DNA of 39,200 nucleotides from Lojkania enalia (GCA_010094045.1 ML986854.1:8358-47557); one strand, 5' to 3'. Numbered from the stretch's first letter, positions 21,045 to 33,301 are shown. Notes: generated by a model not told the origin, from the sequence alone. Made by a program: numbers and translations.

Positions 21045-21323
21045 TATAACGGTGTAGGTAAGATAATAGGTCCGAATGCGGCACGAATCCACTTAGAGGT
21101 ATATAGGAGTATGTAGGGGTTTAGGGACCTAAGAATTCTATTAACACCTATAGGCCTTGTACGAAAGGATATAGAAGAACTACCAAGCTACTTATAAGGG
21201 AGTGTATAACTATATACGGAAGAGAAAAGGGGTAGAACCGGGGGTAGGATAAGATAAGCGAAAAGTTTTGGGATAAGGTTGTATATGAAGCTTTTCGTGG
21301 AACGATTTCTTTGTATTATTATA
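21045..21323 (-). repeat. 3' LTR of Gypsy-1 copy 1a
   Basis: It is 279 bp, alignable to 8823-9101 and 31701-31979. On the minus strand it starts TATAATAATACAAAG and ends CCTACACCGTTATA, so the TG and CA termini have both become TA. It directly follows a G-rich polypurine tract on the minus strand, which fixes its role as the 3' LTR. Confidence 0.85.
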
Positions 21324-21337
21324 CTACCCCCCTCCTT
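21324..21337 (-). other. Polypurine tract of Gypsy-1
   Basis: The minus strand reads AAGGAGGGGGGTAG immediately before the LTR. It primes plus-strand DNA synthesis in this element class and confirms the orientation. Confidence 0.8.
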
Positions 21338-21962
21338 ATAGGCTGATAGTCCCTATCTGCGCTGGTTTGGGAGGGAATTAGGGCTGTTACGGATGGGTTC
21401 CAGTATAAAGAAATTTCTTCGAGGAGGTATTTACTAGTAAGAGCTAATACGCGCGGTTACTTATAGAGATGTATTTATTAATGTAATATTAAGTAAGGTT
21501 TTCGCGGTGAGTATAATTAACCTATATATTGGCTAGTAACTACTATTATAATAGTTTATTAATATTACAATTTCGTCGCGTATAGTAACGAGCGTTTACT
21601 AGCCTTAGTATATTACCAGGTTGCTGTTAACTAAGCTTCCTTAACTAAATAATAACTTCTACTCTATACGTATTATTGCGCGTCCCTAGAACTATTAATT
21701 ATTAAAGTATTACTAACGCCTTATAGAAAAAATTAATTAATATACTACTCTACCTACCTCCTAGAGCCTCTTTAGAGGCCTTTTAGGTTATCTACCTTCG
21801 AGCTATGTATATACTCGCCCGTAGGTAGTATATAATATTTTTCTTTTAGTCTCTAAGATTAAAAAAATGCGAGTATTACACCTTATAAAATAAAAAGTAC
21901 AACCCTGTATAAATCGCATCTAATACTAGTAGGGTATTTACTACTAACGTACTTATAGATCC
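21338..21962. other. Gypsy-1 3' non-coding region
   Basis: No coherent protein frame is seen on either strand. This part is less AT-saturated than most of the window. It contains a small hairpin GCCTC-TTTA-GAGGC at 21766-21779. Confidence 0.5.
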
Positions 21963-21980
21963 CCTCCTACTATAAGGAGG
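21963..21980. repeat. GC-rich hairpin next to the opposite-strand relic
   Basis: CCTCCT and AGGAGG form a 6-bp stem around a loop of six bases. It lies just upstream of the plus-strand coiled-coil frame. A role is not evident. Confidence 0.5.
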
Positions 21981-22345
21981 AGTTTCTAGTCCTCCGGGGC
22001 CATCTCGAACTATAGGTAGCGGCCTAATATATAGGGGATGAGAAGGATAAAAAGGTAGCCTTTAAGGCTGTTTTAGAGTCTATTTATAGCCTAGCGCTTA
22101 TAGCCCAGGTTATAAAGAGTTAGGAAGATAGCCTTCTTACGGCCAGTATCTAGGTAGCTTTATTCTACTAGAGTACTAAGTTACTCCGTCGGGTTTTAGC
22201 CCTAGAAGCTCTAGTATCTAGCCTTTAAGCTGATATTACAGCGCTCTCGGGCGGTTAAAGATAAGGTAGAAGAGGTTTGGGGGGAGTCTAGAGGGAAAGA
22301 AGAGGAAGGAGAGTAGAGGAGAAGAGGACTAGGAAGGTATCTAAC
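21981..22345 (+). pseudogene. Possible opposite-strand coiled-coil gene relic inside Gypsy-1
   Basis: A plus-strand frame from about 21981 to 22345 has stops only of TAA/TAG type. It reads DEKDKKVAFKAVLESIYSLA, then ASI.VALFY.STKLLRRVLALEALVSSL, then ITALSGG, then a very basic stretch of Arg/Lys/Glu (about 22260-22330), then LLLDPLDFIEE. It is Leu-rich and amphipathic, followed by a basic segment. It sits between the pol chromodomain and the polypurine tract, antisense to the element, the same position as the relic in Gypsy-3 (3000-3425). The sequences of the two are not obviously alike. The minus strand here also has a passable frame, so the strand assignment is uncertain. No function can be given. 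Confidence 0.4.
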
Positions 22346-25300
22346 AGCCTGCTATTAGACCCTCTAGATTTTATAGAGGAGTAATTTCGGGCCTATACTT
22401 TAGTTTTTTAATCTACTACTTAATTCTTATATATTATCGTCTACCAGATAATCTATATTCTCTATACTATCCTTATATGTCTTAATCTATTTAGTTAGGG
22501 CTCTTAAGGGTCCTAGCTAATTCGGATACTTATTATAAAAAGCTCTTAGCTTATAAAGCGAATCTATAAAATTTGAGGCTTTATACTAGACCGGGTTGGG
22601 ATTATATCCTACCTATTTTACACGGTATTTAAGGGTCTTATAATATAGCTTACTAGCCAGTATTTCCTTAACCTCCTACTCTTCTACCCCTTTAATAGTA
22701 ATAGCGGGTGGTTTTAGAGCTTCTTATCCTAGTAGAAGGTCCTAGGGGTTCTTATACAGTAGGTTTAGTATGAAGATATTATATATTCTCAACCCTAGGG
22801 GTAGCTATAAATAGTATAAGTTTCCAACCTATTCTAGTACTTTAAAAGAGCCCTCCTATTAATTAGATAGCTTTTAGCTCGGTCTCTGGACTGTAAGGTT
22901 CTTAGTATTTAAGTAGACTATATTACCGATCTACTAATTAATTAGTTACTAGTAATAGTTAATAATAGATTATATACAATCCTAAACCTTCTTAATATTA
23001 GCCTTTGCGGTTTCCTAGGCTATATATATACGAGTTACTAGAGTTAAGGCGTTCTTACAATTTAATTTATCTGTTGCGGTAATAGGATTAATAGAATATT
23101 TCTAATTCTAACTCTAATAGGGCTCGGATTTATATAGGATTTAATACGGGGATATTCTGATAGTTATATAGGGTAGAGTTACTTATACTCGGTTAATTAT
23201 AGGTAATAGAGAACTCTAGTTATTCTAGTAGAAGGATACGAAAGAGCGTAGTTTCTAATTAATGTACTTATTTATAATCTCTATTTATCTATCAGTCTCT
23301 TTATAATAAGTAGTAGATAGTTTAATCTTTACGCCTAAGATACGGCAGAATTTAGACTAGAAACTAGATATAAACTAAGGTCTTTAGTCTAAAATAATAG
23401 TTTCGGGCGTATAGTTAAAGCGGTATATCTATTAAATAAATAATTCGGCTATTCCTCTTACGTTAATTATACGATAGTAGAAGATAGATACTACTTATTT
23501 AGACAGGCGATTAATTACTACTATAATCTAATTATATCTAGACTTATCTATAGGGAAATCCTTAAAGTTAATATACAGATGCTATATTAGTTAATTTAAT
23601 ATAAGAAGTAGGTAGATAAAACCTAGGGTTTAGGTTTATATTAGATAAGCTTTATAATATAGAATATAATTCCATATATATCATTTGTAAGTAGCCTCTA
23701 TACCCTTCTAATAGTACTTCTAGGATAGTAACTAATAGGTTTTAGTAGCGCTTAGGTATGCGGAGGATACTTGGTTATAAGCCTCTTATATAAGTTGTAT
23801 ATAAAGGCCTGAATCTAATAGAATATATAAGCGATTATTATAGAGGAGTAGTCTATTCTCTATCTAATACTTATAGGATAGAAGTATACGTTCCTATATA
23901 AAGGAGGCTCGGTTTTTCTATAGTAATATATTAATCAACTCTAGAGAGTCTAGTAATATAACCTACTCCTAGCCTTTAATAATATTTAGTATAGCCGCTT
24001 AAGTTATTATTTAGGTAATATAAGACTAGGCTAATTCAGCATTAATTTGGGGGTGAAGTTAATACGGTCCGAGTAGGACTCTCGACCGATTATTGGTTTA
24101 AGCTGCTTTTAAGTTTTCTATATCTTATTTACAACAACTAAGGATATCTATTCTAATATTATTCTTACCTAGAGTATACTCGATTTAGAACTAATACTAA
24201 GCTAATTCCTTAGTCTAATAAACTTAACAAGTATTAAATACCTTCATAGTTATAAAATATTCGAATAAGCGATAATCAGTATATACTAGAGTCCTAGTAG
24301 CTACTAAAGTAAGTTCTACCCTCTATTACTTAAACGCAGTAATAATTGCGAATAGTTTTTTATCGTAGATCTCCTAGTTCAGTTTTAAACTGGATAAAAC
24401 CTTACTATAGAATGCTATAGGGTACTATTTTCCGTTAAGATGTTTCTATAATAGTACTCCTATAACTACTCTATCAGAGGTATTAGTTTCCATTTTTATT
24501 TCTAACGCAGGGTTAAAGTAGTAGAGAGTAGGTATACTTAATAGGGCTGACTTTAATTTCTTAAAGATAATATTACATTCCGAAGTCTATATGAAAGGGG
24601 TTATAGGGCTCTATAATATAATAATTGGCTTTGTAACACGCGAGAATTCCGGTATAAACTATTGGTAAAATCTAGTAAAACCTAAGAAGGATTTCACACC
24701 TATTATAGTAGTAGATAGCTACTAGTTACGTAGTACTTCCACCTTCTCTAGGTTAACCTTAAGGCCTTTATTTAAGAGGATATAGCTAAAGTATTTAGTT
24801 CGGGTAATATAGAATTCGCTCTTCTTAATATTAACTTATAACCCTACTTAACGTAATCTCTTAAGAACTTTCTTAACGTAGATAGTATATATCGCCTCAT
24901 CTTCGGAGTAGATAAAGATGTTATCTAGGTAAGTAATATAAAAGTTATCTAGGTAGTTAATTAGTACGTCATTTATATAGCACTAGTAAGTTACTAGACC
25001 GTTATATAATCTAAAAGGTAGAACTTTACACTTATAAGTTCCGTATCAAGTCTAAAAGGTAGTATATTCCTTAGAACTAGGGTCTATTCTAATCTTATTA
25101 AAGGCTACGCGAATGTTAAACTTAATAAAGATTACTACCTTAGTAGGTTTAAACAAGAGTTTATCTATGTGCGGTATTAGATATACGTTTTTATAGGTAA
25201 GAGTATTAAGTTTATAATAATCTACGTAGATATACAGGTTGCTATTAGATTTATAGACGTAAAGGATTAGAAATATAAAAGAGCTCCAACTCTACTTAAT

Positions 25301-27497
25301 ATACCTATACTATAGATTATCTATAATATACTTCTTAGTTACTTCCAGCTCCTTAATATTCTGCTTGTATAACGGGCTGTAACTATTAGGGAGGGGTTCT
25401 ATAAGGACAATTTTATAATTATAAGAGTAGTATTCTAATAATTAATAAGCCGCAGTTTTACTAAATATATCCTAATATCTATAGTATTTAGATGGTAATC
25501 GGAGATTTACTAGTACTTCGTTTTCAGCCTCGTCTTCTAGCTCTAGGGCTTGCTTATCTTTAATCAGCCGCTCGATTTCGTATAGAAATGTGGAGAAAAA
25601 CTCGTTCTCTTTCCTCTTTATATTAAAGTAGAAAGTATTAGCTAAGATAAGAGCAATAATAGGAGAACGGACTTTCTTTAAATTAGGTTCAGACTTTATT
25701 ATATACGGGCGTACAGGAGCTCCGAGCTTATTTAGACTATAGGCTATAGAAGACTAATATAGTTTTAGTAGTTTTAGTAGACCTTTAATATAATAGATAG
25801 TCAGACTGTAAGACTACTAATACTAGTTCTTTTCTTATAGAGCGTCGCGTTGCTGGATATCTAGCTCTACCTCCTTATTATATACTAGCTAAGTTAATTA
25901 TATAAGAAGAGGAGGTGAAGAATTATAAGTAGTAGGATACTTAGAGGGCTATATAATCCAATTCTTATTCGTATCTAGCTGGAGTTGAAAATAATATAAC
26001 CATTTAATACTAATAATACAATCCTAAGTACCTAGATCTATAATAATAAATAGGTAGTTTTAAATAGTTCTCTTATTAATTTACAGGTATAAGTAGATAT
26101 ACTAATTAACTGGGGTTTAGATTTAGTCCTGAAAACCTTTAACGGTAATTTTAAAGGGTAAACGCTGTATCGATATATATAAAACTTAGGAGAGTAATCT
26201 AGCTACTATAGAATTGAGAAATAGGAAGCCTTAGGTGCTAGTATTAATAAGGGCGTTTAGTTGTATACCAACACCTTTTAAATATAGAACAGTAGGGATT
26301 TAGAAGTACTTTCCTCTAAATAAATATGATAAATCGATGTTTAATAAGTTATACTTACTTAAGCCTAGGACGGAGAGTTTTCTTAGACGTTTCTATTTCC
26401 CACCCAAGAACTATCTAGGTGGTACTTATTTACGTCTAAGAACTCTTCTTCCTTAATCTTCTCTTATTTAACCTCTATCTCTTATACTCTAAAGACTATA
26501 TATTCGTTTATAAAGTATTCTAGTTTACTATAGTTATAGTAATTACCTGGGGTTGTATACCTTTCAGGTGCAAGAGTCTTGCTAGGTTATTAAGAAGCGA
26601 TTGTAGTAGAACGAAGTATTAATACTAGGGTGGATCGGGGTAGTATTAGATTATAGGTTATCTTAGATAAACTTTTAGAAGTCTTCCGGTACTGATCTAA
26701 ATTTATTTTAGCTACAACCTATAGGCTAATAGTTCGTTCTAGAAGGTTAGGAATACTCCTCCTTTCTATATTATAGGCTATTAAGTAGGCGACTATAGCG
26801 TTAAAGGAGCTTTTCTATGTGAGCTTAAAGCTAAGGTTTAGTATCCTTAGGCTGGGGAGAATCTTATCTTATAGGTAGAAGAACTACTTAGATTAGGGTA
26901 TAGATCCCCTAATAGCTATACTAATAAAGCGAGCTTTAAAAGTTGGGAACGCTTCTCCCTTATTTATCTTTAGGACCTAAAACGCCTGTTATACCTCTAT
27001 CTCTTTATTATCTATAATAAAATACGATTGTAGAAGCGAAATTATTTCTTCGGCATTCTTAAACTAATACTAGTCCGATTTAGCTAGGTATTTTAACTCT
27101 AGATACCCTTTCGCAGTACTAGAGGTATATCTCTATACTAATGCTATACGTATACGCTCTATCCGATAGTAATCTACATTAATCTTAAGTTAGTCTAGAA
27201 TTAAGGCTTACTATTATTTAAATATAGGTTTATTACTATCTATAAAGCTTTCGATTTTAGGCGTGCGTTTAGTAAAGTGGGCTTAAGGGGGCTTAGGGGT
27301 GGCTGAGAGGTTTCTTGCTAGGGGAGTTGTAAAAGTTTCCTAGCGTATTATCGGTTCTGATTCGGTGGTTTATAGAGGTTAATTAGGACTAATAGTTCTC
27401 TGTTATATTAAGCGTGCGATCTCCTCTTATAAAATTGTAATTTATTCCTTAAGGGTTAGTTTACTCTAATTTCCCTCTAAATTAGATAGGTTCTTTA
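22346..27497 (-). pseudogene. Gypsy-1 gag-pol (copy 1a), chromodomain Ty3/gypsy polyprotein relic
   Basis: Minus strand, high to low coordinates. Gag from 27497 to about 26560, truncated at its N-terminus by the gap. Protease motif LNALINTSTQGFLFLNSIVAR near 26260, with family DTG changed to NTS. The linker to RT follows (26000-25500). The RT palm starts near 25330 (SLILYVYKSNSNLYIYVDYYKLN) and has the active site TYLDNIFIYSEDE at about 24940-24900, where YxDD reads Y-L-D-N. Then come RNase H (24500-24100), integrase (23750-22950) and a C-terminal chromodomain at about 22700-22560 (VKEILASK, KTLKYRVK, VGYNP). A tail follows ending near 22345. It encoded replication and integration enzymes; chromodomains in such elements direct integration to heterochromatin. 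TAA/TAG stops are present, but fewer than in copy 1b. Confidence 0.85.
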
Positions 27498-27707
27498 NNN
27501 NNNNNNNNNNNNNNNNNNNNNNNNNNNNNNNNNNNNNNNNNNNNNNNNNNNNNNNNNNNNNNNNNNNNNNNNNNNNNNNNNNNNNNNNNNNNNNNNNNNN
27601 NNNNNNNNNNNNNNNNNNNNNNNNNNNNNNNNNNNNNNNNNNNNNNNNNNNNNNNNNNNNNNNNNNNNNNNNNNNNNNNNNNNNNNNNNNNNNNNNNNNN
27701 NNNNNNN
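27498..27707. other. Assembly gap of 210 N
   Basis: The gap lies between Gypsy-1 gag and a Gypsy-3 fragment. The other Gypsy-1 copy has 749 bp from its LTR start to the point aligned with 27497, so 210 bp cannot hold a complete 5' end. The gap size is wrong or the element is truncated. Confidence 0.95.
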
Positions 27708-28484
27708 TATATAGTTATTTCTAAGTTATATTTTTAATTACTTTTACTTCTTTACTATTTATTAGATATTACTCTACTATTTATATATCTTTAACTTTTA
27801 CTATTAAATTTATTCTAGTATAGTTAGTTTTATAATTTAGATAACCTATAAATAATTATATATAAGAGATTTATTTAATTTCTATTTTAAGATTATATTT
27901 TTTTTATATCTTTCTTTCTTAAGATTATTTATTTTTAATTATTAGTAGTTCTTTCTTTTATCTTTTTTAACTTTTCTAAGAATTATTAGATTACTATTTT
28001 ATAGTACTATTTTATTTTCCTTTTTAGTTGGTACGAATATTTACAGCTAAAATTATTTCTCTATATCCTACTTATATTAATAGTTATTAATCTTAACCGC
28101 TAATTCGATTATTTCTAATAGCTCTATTAATCTTTCTTATCTAGCCAAATTATTTTTAACCTTATCTTTAAGCCCTTTATAAAAGATTTCTACTAATATA
28201 CTATTATTCTATTCTAGTCTAATATTAAGTCTTTAGAATTTTATAGTATAATCTATTATTCTTTTAATTTAGATTAACTTTAGTAGTTTTCTTTATATTT
28301 TCTATTTTATATCTACTTTTCTAAAAACGTTTTAGACTTTATTTTTAAATTCTTTCTAACTCTTAAAAAGTTCGTTTATAGATTCTCTAGTCTTCTTTAT
28401 ATTATCTTTATTCTCTAATTAATTAGCTATAAATAGTTTAATTTATACTAGTAGTATTTCTTCTATATTTATTATTATAGTTAA
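27708..28484 (-). pseudogene. Gypsy-3 gag fragment (copy 3b), interrupted by Gypsy-4
   Basis: From about 27900 to 28484 it is collinear with 5650-6224 of copy 3a and in the same orientation, covering the Gag capsid region between zinc knuckle and N-terminus. Nearly every CG, CA and TG of copy 3a is TA here, making it one of the most mutated pieces of the window. The first 190 bp (27708-27895) do not align clearly with copy 3a. Similarity stops at 28484, where the Gypsy-4 LTR begins. The missing N-terminal part of gag would be expected beyond the right end of the window. Confidence 0.75.
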
Positions 28485-28689
28485 TAAGAAGGTCTAAAGA
28501 TATAATAGGATTAGATATAATAAGAATCTATTATTGTTAAAGCTAGAGAAAGAGAAGAGAAAGTATATAGTAGTAAGATATATATTATTCGCTTATTTTA
28601 GTCTAGGTAGATATAGGGTTGTATAAAAGCAACTGCTATTATAGTATTATAGAAATAGGACTAAGCTATAGGCTGGGACCTTTATAATA
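28485..28689 (-). repeat. Probable 3' LTR of Gypsy-4
   Basis: This 205-bp block lies between the end of Gypsy-3 similarity (28484) and a strong polypurine tract. On the minus strand it starts TATTATAAAGGTCCC and ends GACCTTCTTA, fitting TG...CA termini after RIP. No second copy is in the window. Confidence 0.55.
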
Positions 28690-28718
28690 TTCCCCTCCTT
28701 CTTCTCCTTTTCCTCTAG
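28690..28718 (-). other. Polypurine tract of Gypsy-4
   Basis: The minus strand is a purine run (GAGGAAAAGGAGAAGAAGGA, then GGGGAA) directly before the presumed LTR, as expected for the plus-strand primer. Confidence 0.65.
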
Positions 28719-31700
28719 TACTAAATTATACGGATAAGTAGTTCTTTAGTAAAGTTCCGCCCTATATCCCGTTTAAATTCTCTTAGAGCGATTATATCTT
28801 TATAGTCGCTCTAGTCGTTCTATAAAGGTATAGTATAACTAGTTTACTTATAAAGGAACTGCTATTTTAGGCCGCCTCCCCTCTTACTAATTACTCGTAC
28901 GTCTTAGATTTTCTTAAGCTTCTATTTATCTTCGTTTCTAACGCTAATTAGCGCTAGTTAATAATTGTCCTATATTTAACTTAGTAACGGGTTTTAAGCG
29001 ATAGAGTAAAGTAACGTTATATAGAAGATGTTATAAATTTCTAATAGGGTATCTAGTTAGTATATATTTCGTCTAACAGTTTTAATAACTATATATTATT
29101 AATAGAGCTTATAGAGCTTCTTTTTCCTTATAGAATCTATCTTAATATTACGTATATTAAGCTAAACTTTATCCCCTAATTAGTATTATAATATAAGATC
29201 CCTCGTATAATTATAAATTTTTTACTACTACTATTATATATAGGTTATTATTACTTACGCGAATTCGACGCAGTCTTTTAATTTACTAATAATCTATTTT
29301 ACTACGTAAATAGAGTCTCTAAGCTACTCTATTAGTAGTTTCTCTTCTAGTTATATAGACTCTCCTAAGTTTAGGTAATAGCTATAAGTAAGAAAGAATA
29401 GGCTAACTCTTATAGAAGAAGCGTCCCTAGTACTAACAGCAATCTAAGCTAGTAGTAGCTATAGATTCTAGTTATTTTAGTAGTAGTTATAATAGTAGTA
29501 GAGAAGCTCTTTAAGTAGCTAGTTTATATACTCTATACTTCCGTCAGTCTTTAGATAGTATACTGTTAATAGCCTTTACTTAATCTTAAGAATTTAGTAG
29601 ATGTATATTTATACGCCTTATATAAACTACTCTCCTCTATTAGAAACTATTATTTATAGAAGCCTATAATATACTATAAAATACTCGATAAATTTATTAG
29701 CTAATATTTAGCTCTTAAGGTCTAGGACGGTAATAAAGAGTACTCCTTTACTTAAACGGTCTATAATAATAAGAATATACTTATTACTATATACGGTTTT
29801 TAGTAAGTTAATAATATAGTCTATTAAAATTTCTAACTATACTCTCTTAAAAACTAGAAGAGGATATAATAGGCCTTTTTTTCTAGAATACTAAACTATA
29901 TTTCTACTATAAGAGTAGTAATTTTATATAAAGTATTTAATATCTGCTACTATTCTAGGCTAAAAATAGCACTATAATATTAACCTAATTATAATATTCT
30001 TACTAGAGTAGCTAGCTAAGTAAGAGTTATAAGTTTCTTAGATTAGTTTTATATAAAGTAACTTACTCTTAGAAATCTAAGCGCGTTCTCTTTATATTAA
30101 TCTATCTCTTAGGACTAAGAGGTTAGATAGGCTAATTTTAAGGTAACGGAGGGTTTTTAGAAGTATTCTTTCCCCTACTTTAGTAGTATAGAGAAGTATA
30201 GTATACATCTTATCTTTTTCTTAAGTATCTTACTATAAGGTTTCTATTAGTATTTACTACTCCTTATACGATATCTTAGTTATAAACTCCTCTTTGTCTA
30301 TAAATTCCTCCCCTAATATAGAGTCTTCTAGGGTAATTACCTCTACTTAATTATTAGAAATATCTTTAGTATACTAGTTTCTAGTTTATATAGAAGCTAT
30401 ATAAACTCTATTCTTAAAATTAGATGGTCTAAAGAGTTGGCTAATTCTTCCTTAAATCTACTTATTATTAACTTCTTTTAGGAGATCCTAATTATAATAT
30501 AAGAGAGTATTATCTAGAATATTAAGCTTACCTAGCTTATATTTAAACTAGAAGTTAAACTGGGTAAGAAATACTATCTACCTTATCTAGTATTTAGAGA
30601 GCCTCTATACTTTAGTAAAGTATTTTAGATTGTAGTAATCTATACGAATTATAAAGTATATAAGTAGTTTTAAAAACTTCTCCTATTCTTTAAAATATTA
30701 TATAACTACTAGTAATTCCTTATTATAGATTAGGTAGTTATATTTTATAGAAAGTATTTACTTTAATATAAAAGTAATAGATTATAGAACTCCTTTATTA
30801 TTATATTATAGAAATATACTTCTAGTATACTAGCTAGAGGTATTATACTCTAGAATCGTTTCCCTTTTAGGGTTATATTAGACTAACGCTAGCGCTTATA
30901 TAAAGTATTACTTTAAGTAATTAAAGGTAGTAAATACCCGATTATTAAGTTAAAACTATTTCTTCTCTTATTCTCTTTAGGTAAGAGCTGTTAGTAGAGT
31001 AACTACTTTAGAAAATTCTTTAATAAACTGGTAGTAGAAGTTTATAAAGTTTAAAAAGCTCTATATACTATAAACTAATATAGGTGCTTTTTAATTCTAA
31101 ATTATTTTAACTTTCTATAAGTCTATTTAGATACCTTTTTCTATATTAATAATAAAGCTAAGATATTTTATTATATAGACCTTAAATTCGTACTTATTAA
31201 TATTAAATTAGAGGCTAGCATCTATTAGCTTTTAAAGGATTACTTTAACGTAGTACTAATAGTTTTATAGGGAGCTGTCCGTATATATAAGAATATTATT
31301 TAAGTATACTAAGATAAAGTCGCTTAAATACTCCTAGATTATATAATTAATATACTATTAGAAGGTACTTAGAGTATTTATAAGGCTAAAGGATATAACT
31401 AGCTACTTATATAAACTATAATAGGTTATAAACGCTATTTTCTACTTATCTTCTTCTTTAATTTAGATCTTATTAAATACAGTAATAATATTAAGTTTTA
31501 TAAACTACTTAGCTCGACTAATTTAATTTAGCATTTCTTAGATTAGAGGTAGAGGGTAGTAGTCTTTCTATATAATAGCGTTTAGGGCGTGGTAGTTAAT
31601 ATAGAAATAGAAGCCACCCCCTAGTTTTTATATAAATAGGACCGGTGCTATAGCTAGAGAGTTATTAACCTAAATAAATCCTTTATTAAGGAGCTTTATT
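28719..31700 (-). pseudogene. Gypsy-4 pol relic: RT, RNase H, integrase, C-terminus
   Basis: Minus strand, high to low. RT starts at about 31640 (GVASISILTTTLNAII, DYYPLPLIQETLSRL) and continues KPKYFTKLDIIAVFNKIRI and YKYLVLPFGLINTPNTF. The active site at about 31308-31271 reads VYLNNILIY, with YxDD changed to Y-L-N-N. RNase H follows to about 30550. Integrase lies near 29860-29600 (KYILIIIDRLSKGVLFI, IVYYRLL, IVSNRGE.FI). The C-terminal region ends near 28760 with IIALREFKRDIG. Gag and protease are missing because Gypsy-1 copy 1b is inserted at 31700; they should reappear beyond the window. TAA/TAG stops are dense. The family differs from Gypsy-1, -2 and -3 in sequence. Confidence 0.8.
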
Positions 31701-31979
31701 TATAATAATATAAAGAAATCGTTCTATAGAAAGCTTTATATATAACCTTATCCTAAAGCTTTTTACTTATTTTATCCTACCCCTAGTTCTACTCCTTTTC
31801 CCTTCTATATATAGTTGTATACTCCCTTATAAATAGCTTAGTAGTTCTTCTATATCCTTTTATATAAGGCCTATAGGTGTTAATAGAATTCTTAGGTTCC
31901 TAATCTCTTATATACTTCTATATACCTCTAAGTAGATTTATATTATATTTAGACCTATTATCTTATCTATACTATTATA
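31701..31979 (+). repeat. 5' LTR of Gypsy-1 copy 1b
   Basis: It is 279 bp, starting TATAATAATATAAAG and ending CTATACTATTATA, the RIP-altered form of TGTAATAATACAAAG...ACCGTTACA. Orientation and position upstream of gag make it the 5' LTR. The transcription start and polyadenylation signals cannot be assigned after mutation. Confidence 0.85.
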
Positions 31980-32449
31980 TTATATAGAAGAACTTAATAC
32001 TACTAATAATAGCCTCTTTAATAATATCGCATCAATTATTTATTTAATTATATCTAAGTCTAAAATATATCTAATTTAGTTTAAATTATAATATTTATAT
32101 ACTATTATATTAAATTATTTAATTATCTAGATAGAATCTTAAAAACCTTCTATTAATTAAAGTCTTTAGGTTTAGAACTTTCTATCCTCTACAATTAGGA
32201 TTACCTTTAAAAAAGCCGCGTAGAGTATATCTAGGTAAAAACTTAGAAACTACTAATAACTTATTAGAATTAGAGGTAACCGCTAATATCTAACTATAAT
32301 TTACCTTCTAATTCCCGTACTAGAACTAATATATATATAAGTTGTAGTAAGAGTAAACTTCTATCTACACGTGTAGAATAACTATTACCTTTTATAGGGG
32401 GCCTTATAATAGGTAGACCTCTCTTTATAAGGCCTATAATAAGGAACCT
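31980..32449 (+). other. Gypsy-1 leader between LTR and gag
   Basis: These 470 bp have no equivalent in copy 1a, where the gap begins. A tRNA primer-binding site should follow the LTR directly. The sequence there (TTATATAGAAGAACTTAATA) is too mutated to assign to a tRNA. No protein is recognised. Confidence 0.5.
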
Positions 32450-33301
32450 ATTTAATTCGGAGGGAAATTAGAGTAAACTAACCCTTAAGAAATAAATTAT
32501 AATTTTATAAGAGAAGATTATATACTTAATATAATAGAGAACTATTAGTCCTAATTAACCTCTATAAACTACTAAATTAGTACTAATAATATATTAAGAA
32601 ACTTTTACAACTCCTCTAGTAAGAAACTTCTTAGCTACTCTTAAACCCCTTTAAGCCTATCTTACTAAATATACGCTTAAGATTAAAAGCTTTATAGATA
32701 GTAGTAAACCTATATTTAAATAATAGTAAGCCTTAATCCTAGACTAATTTAAGATTAATATAGATTACTATCTAATAGAGTATATACGCATAGTATTAGT
32801 ATAAGAATATATTTCTAGTACTATAAAAGGGTATCTAGAACTAAAATACTTAGCTAAATTAGACTAGTATTAGTTTAAGAATACTAAAGAAATAATTTTA
32901 CTTCTATAATTATATTTTATTATAGGTAATAAAGAGATAGAGATATAACAGGCGTTTTAGGTCTTAAAAATAAATAAGAGAAAAGCGTTTCTAACTTTTA
33001 AAGCTTACTTTATTAGTATAGCTATTAGAGGATCTGTATCCTAATCTAAGTAGTTCTTCTACCTATAGGATAAGATTCTCCCCAGCCTAAAGATACTAAA
33101 CCTTAGCTTTAAGCTTATATAGAAAGGCTCTTTTAATACTATAGTTACCTACTTAACAGCCTATAATATAGAAAGAAGAAGTATTTCTAACCTTCTAAAA
33201 TAAACTACTAGTCTATAGATTGTAGCTAAAATAAATTTAAATTAGTATTAGAAGGTTTCTAAAAATTTATCTAAGGTAACCTATAATCTAATATTACTCT
33301 A
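32450..33301 (+). pseudogene. Gypsy-1 gag (copy 1b), N-terminal part before Pogo-1
   Basis: The plus-strand frame reads SFIDSSKPIFK near 32690, YLIEYIRIVLV and KGYLELKYLAKLD near 32770-32870, and then a capsid-like stretch (KINKRKAFLTFKAYFISIAI; ILPSLKILNLSFKL) up to about 33120. It matches the inverted copy 1a between 27497 and 26638. The frame is broken by many TAA/TAG stops. The Pogo-1 insertion at 33302 lies near the end of gag, and the rest of the frame resumes at 35154. Confidence 0.8.

Larger units (their letters stand above)
21045..27497 (-). mobile_element. Gypsy-1 LTR retrotransposon copy 1a, 5' end lost in a gap
   Basis: Minus-strand chromodomain Ty3/gypsy element. In transcription order: gag (from 27497), protease, RT, RNase H, integrase, chromodomain, a 1-kb 3' region, polypurine tract and 3' LTR. 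It is the inverted relative of 31701-39200 and is clearly less mutated, retaining many CG, CA and TG that are TA in the other copy. The 5' LTR and leader are not present and fall in or beyond the 210-N gap. Confidence 0.9.

Noticed and set aside
21766..21779. Hairpin GCCTC-TTTA-GAGGC followed by TTTT as a terminator
   Set aside because: Rho-independent terminators are bacterial, the stem is only 5 bp, and the context is a fungal retrotransposon.
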